A DNA stretch of 64,000 bases, from NCBI RefSeq assembly GCF_900102265.1, contig NZ_FNBH01000001.1, positions 1,178,001 to 1,242,000 of the forward strand, in the 5' to 3' direction. The position numbers and the translations under genes were made by a program. Position 1 is the stretch's first letter. Each line of letters opens with the position of its first letter. Source of the stretch: Epilithonimonas hungarica. Lineage in GTDB: Bacteria > Bacteroidota > Bacteroidia > Flavobacteriales > Weeksellaceae. Below, in pieces: positions 57,931-64,000 of this stretch. The notes beneath the pieces are model-generated. The model was not told the DNA's origin. It saw only the letters and a list, made by a program, of their open reading frames with translations, and searched no databases.

Positions 57931-58836
57931 TTATGATTTCACTGCATTAATGAAAACCTCATTCATACTCGGGATTTTCTCGTTGAAGGTTCGTATTGTT
58001 CCGGTTTTCAGGAGGTCTTGCAAAAGAATGTTTTGATTTTCGGTATTCTTCAACTCAAAATTGAATAAACCATTGGCAGTTCCAATATTTTCGATTTGAT
58101 ATTTTCTTGTTAATTCCTCCAGATTTTCAGAGTTCACATCCGATAAAACCACAGAGAAAACGTTTTGCTTAAACTGCTCACGAACATCAAAAACTTTTCC
58201 GTCCAAAACCTTCTTAGAATTGTTGATGAGCGCTACAAAATCACACATTTCCTCCACACTTTCCATTCGGTGCGTTGATAAGATGATGGTCGTTCCCTCA
58301 TTTTTCAACCGGATGATCTGGTCTTTGATAAGGTTTGCATTCACGGGGTCAAAACCAGAAAAAGGTTCATCCAGAATCAACAATTTCGGGCGGTGCAAAA
58401 CCGTCACCACAAACTGGATTTTCTGCGCCATTCCTTTTGAAAGTTCACTCAGTTTTTTCTTCCACCATTGGTCGATGTTCAGTTGTTCAAACCAGAATTT
58501 CGCCTGCGAAAGCGCTTCCTGTCGGGACATTCCTTTTAATTCACCAAAATACAGAAGCTGGTCGCCCACCGTCATATTCTTGTAAAGTCCGCGTTCCTCC
58601 GGCATATAACCGATGTTTTGGATGTGTTCCGGATTCAGTTCTTTGCCATCGATCCAAACCTTGCCTTCATCTGCCTGCGTAATTTGGTTGATGATTCGGA
58701 TAAACGACGTTTTTCCTGCGCCATTCGGACCCAAAAGTCCATAAACACTTGCAGTAGGAACTTCAATCGAGAAATCCTGAAGTGCAATTTTTTTCCCGGC
58801 GTTATATGTTTTTTTAATATTTTCTGCTCTCAGCAT
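57931..58836 (-). CDS. ABC transporter ATP-binding protein, GldA-like
   Basis: 301 residues from ATG 58836; a frame reaching 58866 is less likely. Walker A G-P-N-G-A-G-K-T-S near 38, signature L-S-K-G-M-A-Q-K near 133, Walker B L-L-I-L-D-E-P-F-S-G-F-D, H-switch S-T-H-R-M. The ~80-residue C-terminal extension is the part missing from the short ATPase at 5141. It is the partner of the permease downstream. A repeat of the poly-A/T family lies directly upstream. Confidence 0.92.
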   Translation of the reverse strand: MLRAENIKKTYNAGKKIALQDFSIEVPTASVYGLLGPNGAGKTSFIRIINQITQADEGKVWIDGKELNPEHIQNIGYMPEERGLYKNMTVGDQLLYFGELKGMSRQEALSQAKFWFEQLNIDQWWKKKLSELSKGMAQKIQFVVTVLHRPKLLILDEPFSGFDPVNANLIKDQIIRLKNEGTTIILSTHRMESVEEMCDFVALINNSKKVLDGKVFDVREQFKQNVFSVVLSDVNSENLEELTRKYQIENIGTANGLFNFELKNTENQNILLQDLLKTGTIRTFNEKIPSMNEVFINAVKS

Positions 58837-58879
58837 ACAGATGTTTTTAATTTTTAGGAGCAACAAGATTTGTCCTTCT

Positions 58880-58965
58880 ATTCACTTTTTCAACCCGCTT
58901 TCCGTTGCAATCTTTTTCTTTTTTCTGAAAAAAGAAAAAGGATTTCCACTACAATCGGGGCTATG
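58880..58965. repeat. Interspersed hairpin repeat (copy D of the poly-A/T stem family)
   Basis: CCCGCTTTCCGTTGCAATC, then CTTTTTCTTTTTTCTG and the inverse AAAAAAGAAAAAGG, then ATTTCCACTACAATCGGGGC. Placed between divergent genes. Confidence 0.6.
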
Positions 58966-59073
58966 TTGAGGTTTTATCTTTCTTTTCAACGATTTTTAAA
59001 CCTCACAAAATTAGTTTAAAAAAGACAAAAATGTTACAGAATATGAAGTTCAAAATATGATATTAATTCTTTG

Positions 59074-59146
59074 ATGAGCGTCAGCGTCTTTGAGAACCTT
59101 AAAAATGTTTGCAATAAGTTCAAAAAATCTTTGCGGACTTTGCGTT
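59074..59146. repeat. CTTTGCGGACTTTGCGTT repeat (copy 4)
   Basis: TGAGCGTCAGCGTCTTTGAG at the left and ATCTTTGCGGACTTTGCGTT at the right, 58 bp before the mvaD start. Confidence 0.6.
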
Positions 59147-59175
59147 CAAAATTCCCATAAACAACTATTTTATTT

Positions 59176-59183
59176 TAAATTTG
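59176..59183 (+). promoter_or_regulatory. Candidate -7 box of mvaD
   Basis: TAAATTTG, exact match, 21 bp before ATG 59205. It overlaps the alternative TTG start at 59181 and so argues for the ATG. No -33 motif found. Confidence 0.5.
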
Positions 59184-59204
59184 CCAAAGCCAAAAGCCAA
59201 ACCT

Positions 59205-60260
59205 ATGACTCAAGAATTTTTGGGAAATTCCCAATTCCAGATATCCAATCAACTCGTCTCCTCAAGCTGTCCCTCTAATATTGCACTCATCAAATATTGG
59301 GGAAAATACGAAAATCAGATTCCTGCCAATCCAAGTATCAGCTATACTTTGAACCATTGCAGAACCAATACAACGATGCAGTTTATTGCTGAAGGAGAAT
59401 TTTCCGTTCAGACTTTTCTTTCAGGAAACGAAGAACAAAAATTCGCTGAGAAAATCGAAAAGTATTTCAAAAATATCGAGCAATATCTACCTTGGATTCT
59501 AAAAGGAAAATACATCATCAAAACTGAAAATACGTTTCCGCACAGTTCAGGAATTGCAAGTTCAGCTTCAGGTTTCGGAGCGATTGCTAAATGTTTGATG
59601 AACCTAGATAATATTTTCTCAGGAAATTCATACACCGATTTTAAAACAAAAAAAGCAAGCTTTTTGGCAAGACTGGGAAGCGGAAGTGCTTGCAGAAGTC
59701 TTTATGAGGGTTTGGTGGTTTGGGGAAAAACTGAAGAAGTGGAAGGAAGTTCGGATTTATTCGCTGTTCAATATCCGGATGAGGAAATCCATCCGATTTT
59801 CAAAAACTTCAACGATTGGGTTTTGCTGATTCACGAAGGTCAGAAATCGGTTTCTTCAACTGTTGGTCACGGCTTGATGAATACCAATCCTTATGCAGAA
59901 AGACGTTTCCAAGAAGCACACGAGAATTTTACCAAACTGAAAACGATTCTTTCATCAGGTGATATGGAAGGTTTCATCAAATTGGTTGAACACGAAGCAT
60001 TGACACTTCACGCAATGATGATGATGAGCGAACCTGCTTTTATCCTGATGCAGACTGGAACTTTGCAGGTAATTAATAAGATTTGGGATTTCAGAAGAAT
60101 TACGGGCTTGTCTTTGTTTTTCACTTTAGACGCTGGAGCTAATGTTCATTTGCTTTTTCCAAATGATATTGACAACGACAGAATCACAGATTTCATCAAA
60201 ACAGAATTGATTCCATTGACGCAGAAAGGTGGAGTAGTGAAAGATGTGATGAGGTTTTAG
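59205..60260 (+). CDS. mvaD: Diphosphomevalonate decarboxylase
   Basis: 351 residues from the ATG at 59205. GHMP-kinase fold: N-I-A-L-I-K-Y-W-G-K near 26, the phosphate loop P-H-S-S-G-I-A-S-S-A-S-G near 112, and S-G-S-A-C-R-S near 165. It makes isopentenyl diphosphate from mevalonate diphosphate, showing that the cell uses the mevalonate route to isoprenoids, as flavobacteria do. No other mevalonate gene is next to it. Confidence 0.94.
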   Translation: MTQEFLGNSQFQISNQLVSSSCPSNIALIKYWGKYENQIPANPSISYTLNHCRTNTTMQFIAEGEFSVQTFLSGNEEQKFAEKIEKYFKNIEQYLPWILKGKYIIKTENTFPHSSGIASSASGFGAIAKCLMNLDNIFSGNSYTDFKTKKASFLARLGSGSACRSLYEGLVVWGKTEEVEGSSDLFAVQYPDEEIHPIFKNFNDWVLLIHEGQKSVSSTVGHGLMNTNPYAERRFQEAHENFTKLKTILSSGDMEGFIKLVEHEALTLHAMMMMSEPAFILMQTGTLQVINKIWDFRRITGLSLFFTLDAGANVHLLFPNDIDNDRITDFIKTELIPLTQKGGVVKDVMRF

Positions 60261-60320
60261 AAAAGTCGGAAGCTGGATGTCGAAAGCCAGAAGTAAAAAT
60301 ATGCTGTAACAATAAACAGC

Positions 60321-60403
60321 ATTTTGTCATTCCGTAGGAATCTCAACAGTCTTGATTGATTTGGTCGAACCACTTCGTTAGGTTTCATACGGAATGACAA
60401 AAT
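60321..60403. repeat. TGTCATTCCG inverted repeat (copy 6)
   Basis: ATTTTGTCATTCCGTAGGAA and its inverse ...ATACGGAATGACAAAAT, with a 30-base insert in the loop that holds GGTCGAACCACTTCGTTAGG. It lies between mvaD and the beta-lactamase gene. Confidence 0.65.
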
Positions 60404-60434
60404 AATGGTTATTAATTATTCTTAAAATTAAAAA

Positions 60435-61307
60435 ATGAAAAACCTTACACTTATATTTCTATTAATCCTTTCCTTTTTTGGAAATGCGCAAACCGTAACC
60501 GAACCAAAAAACAATCCTGAAAAATGGTCTCAGTCTTATGAGCCGTTCAGAATTGTCGGGAATTTGTATTATGTCGGAACTTACGATTTGGCCTCATATC
60601 TCATCGTCACAAGTAAGGGAAATATCCTTATCAATACAGGTTTAGCAGATTCTTATCCTCAAATCAAAGCAAACATTGAAAAGTTAGGATTCAAATATAA
60701 AGACATCAAAATCCTGACCCTGACCCAAGCACATTTCGACCATATGGGAGCAATGGCTGATATTAAAAAAGAAACGGGCGCAAAACTCTATGTTGACGAA
60801 GCCGAATTAGCCGAACTGAGATCCGGTGGAAAATCTGACTACGAATTAGGGAAGTATGGAGTGACTTTCAAGCCATTGAATCCAGATTTTCTTTTGAAAA
60901 ATAATGACAAAATCAAATTAGGAAATACGACTTTGACTTTGCTTCATCATCCTGGACACACAAAAGGTTCCTGCAGTTTTATCTTTGAAACCAAAGATAA
61001 CGACAGAGCTTACAAAGTTTTGATTGCTAATATGCCGTCCATCATCATCGACCACAAATTCTCTGATGTTCACACTTATCCCAATATGCAAAAAGATTAT
61101 GCCTATACTTTTGATGCAATGAAAAAACTGGATTTTGATGTTTGGATTGCTTCCCACGCAAGCCAGTTTGATTTGCACGAGAAGCGTAAAACTGGAGATG
61201 CTTATAATCCAAAATTGTTTATGGATAAAGAGAATTACTTCAAACAACTGAAAGAATTGGAAGATGATTATTTGGAGAAATTGAAAGAGGAATCAAAAGA
61301 AAAATAA
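60435..61307 (+). CDS. GOB-like subclass B3 metallo-beta-lactamase
   Basis: 290 residues with a signal peptide ending G-N-A-Q. The zinc motif reads Q98-A-H100-F-D102-H103, so the first His of HxHxDH is Gln, as in the GOB enzymes of Elizabethkingia. Further ligands are H175 (H-H-P-G-H-T-K-G-S) and H241 (A-S-H-A-S-Q-F). Long stretches match my memory of GOB (for example S-D-Y-E-L-G-K-Y-G-V-T-F-K-P and S-C-S-F-I-F-E-T-K-D). GOB hydrolyses carbapenems and most beta-lactams in the periplasm. A VOC gene starts one base after its stop. Activity of this allele is inferred. Confidence 0.9.
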   Translation: MKNLTLIFLLILSFFGNAQTVTEPKNNPEKWSQSYEPFRIVGNLYYVGTYDLASYLIVTSKGNILINTGLADSYPQIKANIEKLGFKYKDIKILTLTQAHFDHMGAMADIKKETGAKLYVDEAELAELRSGGKSDYELGKYGVTFKPLNPDFLLKNNDKIKLGNTTLTLLHHPGHTKGSCSFIFETKDNDRAYKVLIANMPSIIIDHKFSDVHTYPNMQKDYAYTFDAMKKLDFDVWIASHASQFDLHEKRKTGDAYNPKLFMDKENYFKQLKELEDDYLEKLKEESKEK

Positions 61308-61308
61308 A

Positions 61309-61686
61309 ATGCAAATCCATCACATCGCCATTATTTGTTCTGATTATGAAGTTTCCAAAAAATTCTACACAGAAGTTTTAGGACTCAACATCATTCGTGA
61401 AGTTTATCGTGAAGAGCGACAGTCTTACAAACTAGATTTAGCAATCGGAGATCATTATGTCATCGAACTATTTTCTTTCCCTGATCCTCCATCCCGACCT
61501 TCAAGACCGGAAAGTTGCGGACTTCGCCATTTGGCTTTTTCAGTGGATAATGTCGAAGAAAAACGAAATGAATTAATATCAAAAGGTTTGGATTGCGAAG
61601 AAATCAGAATCGATGAATTTACTGATAAAAAATTCTTTTTCACTTCAGACCCGGATGATTTGCCTTTGGAATTTTATGAGAATTAA
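61309..61686 (+). CDS. VOC-family protein, glyoxalase I-like (YaeR type)
   Basis: 125 residues. Two beta-alpha-beta-beta-beta modules; M-Q-I-H-H-I-A-I-I-C-S-D-Y, metal-site residues H5, E/D in Y-V-I-E-L-F, H in G-L-R-H-L-A-F near 73 and E in P-L-E-F-Y-E near the end. The arrangement is that of YaeR/GloA2. It is cotranscribed with the beta-lactamase gene (1-base gap), though a functional link is not evident. Its 3' end overlaps the convergent DUF1634 gene by 4 bp. Confidence 0.88.
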   Translation: MQIHHIAIICSDYEVSKKFYTEVLGLNIIREVYREERQSYKLDLAIGDHYVIELFSFPDPPSRPSRPESCGLRHLAFSVDNVEEKRNELISKGLDCEEIRIDEFTDKKFFFTSDPDDLPLEFYEN

Positions 61687-62066
61687 TGTGCATACCCGGT
61701 TAAGAAACTAACAACCATAATCACAAGAACGATTGTAGAAATCACAACATAAACATAATCTTTCTCCTTCAAATATCCGATCAAAGCAAAGATGATCCTT
61801 ACTAATGGCGTCAAGATCAGAAGCAAGATACCCAGTTGGATAATTGCCATTCCTTCACCTTTACAAAGCGAATCCCAGAAACTTCCCCAAACTTTTTCTG
61901 ACGAACTTCCCATATCCAAAAGCTTATATTTTGGCATTTTAAAACCTTCCAAGAAAAGTTTGACAAACCCGATCAAAGAAGTAACAACGGAAAGAATTAC
62001 ACCCAATCTCAGAAGATTTCCAACTGAACGGTTAAGGTCAACATCTGTAAATGGTCTTGTTCTCAT
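61683..62066 (-). CDS. DUF1634 membrane protein
   Basis: 127 residues with three membrane helices (~17-38, 72-92, 100-122). DUF1634 proteins almost always follow a TauE/SafE transporter, as here: its ATG abuts the transporter's stop codon with no gap. Probably an accessory subunit of that transporter. The stop overlaps the convergent VOC gene by 4 bp, leaving no room for a terminator. Confidence 0.88.
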   Translation of the reverse strand: MRTRPFTDVDLNRSVGNLLRLGVILSVVTSLIGFVKLFLEGFKMPKYKLLDMGSSSEKVWGSFWDSLCKGEGMAIIQLGILLLILTPLVRIIFALIGYLKEKDYVYVVISTIVLVIMVVSFLTGYAH

Positions 62067-62897
62067 TTAGCTGAAATTTTTGGCAATACCATTATACATC
62101 ATATAGATCGAAAGAATTGTGATCACGATTGCGAAGAAAACTTTCAGTTTTTTCGTTTTGGAGATCATCAAAGTTTTGGAACCGATAAAACTCCCGACAA
62201 CTACACCAATCAAAACCGGGGCAGCAATCACGGGAATGATCTGCCCTCTTTGGAAATAGATCAAAGCGCCTGCAACAGCAGTTACCCCAATCATAAAGTT
62301 ACTTGTCGTAGTTGAAACCTTGAATGGTAATTTCATCATATTATCCATTGCCAATACTTTCAAAGCTCCGGAACCAATGCCTAAAAGTCCAGACATTGCG
62401 CCTGCAAAAACCATCATACAGAATCCTCCAATACTGTTTTTCGCTGCGTAATTTTTGACACCGTCTTTGTCGGGGAAAGTTCCGTAGAGTTTCAGTTTGT
62501 GCTCTAGACTTCCTTTGATCAATTCCTCCTGATGGTCAGGCTTTCCTCTCAGATTCAATAAAACTGTCAAGATCAAGATACTTGCGAAGATAATTCCGAT
62601 TGTATTTGGATTCAGAAATCCTGAGACTAATGCACCGGTTACGGCACCAGCAGTAGTTGCAATTTCCAGAAACATCCCGATTCGCATATTTGTAAAACCT
62701 TCCTTCACAAAGGCAACCGCAGCACCGGAAGAGGTTCCGATAACGGAGATAAGAGAAGCGCCAATCGCGTAATGCATCGGAACGCCAAAACCTAGTGTAA
62801 GAAGAGGAATAATGATGACACCGCCACCCAGACCTGTAAGAGAACCCATCAATCCGGCAGCAATTGCTCCAATAAAGAGAATTATGATTTCTGACAT
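62067..62897 (-). CDS. TauE/SafE-family anion exporter
   Basis: 276 residues from ATG 62897; a frame reaching 62930 runs through the promoter and is rejected. About eight membrane helices in two repeats, each with the family motif: G-S-L-T-G-L-G-G-G-V-I-I-I-P-L-L-T near 20 and S-G-L-L-G-I-G-S-G-A-L-K near 175. Members export sulfite, sulfoacetate or similar anions. Operon with DUF1634. Confidence 0.92.
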   Translation of the reverse strand: MSEIIILFIGAIAAGLMGSLTGLGGGVIIIPLLTLGFGVPMHYAIGASLISVIGTSSGAAVAFVKEGFTNMRIGMFLEIATTAGAVTGALVSGFLNPNTIGIIFASILILTVLLNLRGKPDHQEELIKGSLEHKLKLYGTFPDKDGVKNYAAKNSIGGFCMMVFAGAMSGLLGIGSGALKVLAMDNMMKLPFKVSTTTSNFMIGVTAVAGALIYFQRGQIIPVIAAPVLIGVVVGSFIGSKTLMISKTKKLKVFFAIVITILSIYMMYNGIAKNFS

Positions 62898-62901
62898 CCC
62901 G

Positions 62902-62933
62902 CAAATATAGAAAGGATTATTTGTGTACACAAA
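62902..62933 (-). promoter_or_regulatory. TauE operon promoter with overlapping palindrome
   Basis: On the minus strand, TTTG (62933-62930), 20 bases, TATATTTG (62909-62902), a full consensus match. The box is 4 bases from the ATG, predicting a leaderless mRNA. TTTGTGTACACAAA (62920-62933) is a perfect 14-bp palindrome covering the -33 element, a good repressor site. Confidence 0.75.
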
Positions 62934-62939
62934 AAAACT

Positions 62940-63887
62940 AGTAATTATTGTTTGTGTAGTATTTTTAGATAAATTTATCTATTTTATGGTATTATAAAAT
63001 GCTTTAGTATTGTGCTAAATAACAATAATAATTTATTTTTATTTTTTTTAAATTATTGAATAAGGTTTTAGAAAAAATGAATGTCTGGCTTCATAAATAT
63101 GACGATTTTCTTTGATCATAGAGATCAAGACAATTTTTGATCTAAATAAAAAATTAATTAATTAAAAACCATGATACTCTTAAATATGTGAATTTATTGA
63201 TAATCATCTAATGTCTATTATTTAATGTTTTCATTATTACTGTTTTATATATAAACAAGAGGTTTTCTTTTGGTAAAAAAATAATATTGAGTACCTGTAT
63301 GGTATTTATGTGGTATGTGCTTTTTTTTATGGTGATTTATGATTCTATTTCTTTGTGTTGCTTTCAAAAATTGAAATAGTGAGAAGCTTGATGGTATTTA
63401 TGTGGTATGTACTTTTCTGTAATGATTTATTTAAATATTACGTTTTATCTGTTTCTATTCTCGATGTAGAAAATGAGATCACTTCAGCGTTTTCTGAGAT
63501 GTCTTTTCAGAAATGCAACTCCCACCTCAGCTTTTTTCAAAAAAGGTCAAATGTATTTACACATCATTTGTCTATGGTATTATTGATAATTTCCAAATTA
63601 TTTTTGAGTGGTATATGGCCCCCTTAGTCGTGAGAATATTTTCAAACAAATGGACACTTATGATTCAATAATATATCATTAAGATATGCCCGCGATTGGA
63701 TAGCAGCCGGTCAAAAACAAAATAAAGAGAGTTACAGATAATTGTAAAAATTTGAACGGTTGCTATCTCGATCTGATTCCCAATATTATAAGATGAAAAA
63801 TAGATTCCTTGTTTTTTACTTGTGATGTTCAAGCTTGTGGAATAACACTTTCGTTCGAATAATATAATACGTGAAAAAATAAAAGAA
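62940..63887. other. Gene-poor AT-rich region
   Basis: About 950 bp with no convincing gene. It contains a 26-bp direct repeat with one mismatch (63299-63324 and 63391-63416, ATGGTATTTATGTGGTATGT core) and a 17-bp inverted repeat with two mismatches (63699-63715 and 63751-63767, GATAGCAGCCGGTCAAA). Small open frames over it are hydrophobic and repetitive and lack support. Confidence 0.5.
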
Positions 63888-64000
63888 ATGATAGTATCTA
63901 TCGCCATACTTTTGATAGCCATAATAATCATTTTGATATTTGTTTTAAAAAAAATCAGATATACTGAATTCAAAATAAATGAAGTAATGCAGGATGTTGT
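63888..64000 (+). CDS. N-terminus of a membrane-anchored protein (3' end outside window)
   Basis: An ATG at 63888 opens a frame that runs to the end of the window (38 codons). Residues 2-20 are a strong membrane helix (I-V-S-I-A-I-L-L-I-A-I-I-I-I-L-I-F-V-L), followed by K-K-I-R-Y-T-E-F-K-I-N-E-V-M-Q-D, a charged cytoplasmic or coiled-coil start. The family cannot be told from this length. Confidence 0.55.
   Translation, partial: MIVSIAILLIAIIIILIFVLKKIRYTEFKINEVMQDV

Noticed and set aside
63355-63627. 90-codon plus-strand frame in the right-hand AT-rich region
   Set aside because: It begins upstream of the second copy of a direct repeat, is highly hydrophobic and irregular, and matches no family I know.
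63665-63973. 102-codon minus-strand frame
   Set aside because: It is antisense to the well-formed start of the membrane-anchored gene at 63888 and has no protein-like features.
1-64000. tRNA, rRNA, transposase, prophage or integrase genes
   Set aside because: I looked through the gaps and coding regions and found no cloverleaf-like sequence, rRNA segments or recombinase motifs; a covariance-model search would be needed for certainty.

Overview
The window looks like a chromosomal segment of a Chryseobacterium-type flavobacterium (Bacteroidota, Weeksellaceae). The evidence is the low GC, secreted proteins with cleavage sites ending in Q, two proteins with type IX secretion (T9SS) C-terminal sorting domains, lipoproteins with acidic residues just after the lipobox Cys, GldA-like ABC ATPases, a mevalonate-pathway decarboxylase, and promoters of the TTG-N19/20-TAnnTTTG type. 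The species is inferred from these traits and was not tested.

Layout. 1-3.4 kb: end of an unidentified gene, free-methionine sulfoxide reductase, a metal/cobalamin-type binding protein, a DUF5606 protein, and the ruvX-def pair. 3.5-4.7 kb: ECF sigma factor with a membrane partner. 5.1-12.1 kb: lone GldA-like ATPase, PriA, PBP4-type carboxypeptidase, T9SS-tagged M1 aminopeptidase. 12.2-14.4 kb: kbl, rplS, FKBP isomerase. 14.9-19.4 kb: Fur-family regulator, His-rich metal P-type ATPase, GH5 glycosidase. 19.6-25.4 kb: DUF5686 outer-membrane protein, alkyltransferase-like protein, an HU-like protein behind a phased palindrome array, a MITE-like element, a serine hydrolase and an XRE regulator with membrane tail. 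25.5-29.8 kb: second M1 peptidase, thyA, SDR. 30-37.2 kb: TolC/MacA/MacB-type efflux genes followed by a LytS/LytTR two-component pair. 37.2-39.9 kb: GreA-like protein, CCA-adding enzyme, threonylcarbamoyl-AMP synthase. 40.2-44 kb: TonB-dependent receptor with a beta-helix lipoprotein, then an 8 x 42-bp tandem repeat. 44.6-53.7 kb: peptidase E, FG-GAP-like secreted protein, HD hydrolase, secG, S9 peptidase, aldose epimerase, histidine kinase, DEAD-type helicase. 53.8-62.9 kb: T9SS BNR protein, two small envelope proteins, GldA-like ABC exporter, mvaD, a GOB-like subclass B3 metallo-beta-lactamase with a VOC protein, and a TauE/DUF1634 pair. 62.9-63.9 kb is gene-poor; a membrane-anchored gene begins at 63888 and leaves the window.

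Most content is ordinary chromosome: I see no rRNA, tRNA, CRISPR array, prophage or transposase. What stands out is between the genes. At least seven families of palindromic repeats recur, often just ahead of start codons or in the gaps of operons. An array of four 18-bp near-palindromes lies at exact 22-bp spacing before the HU-like gene. A 42-bp tandem repeat is open in several frames on both strands. Several promoters have the -7 box only four bases from the start codon, which predicts leaderless mRNAs.
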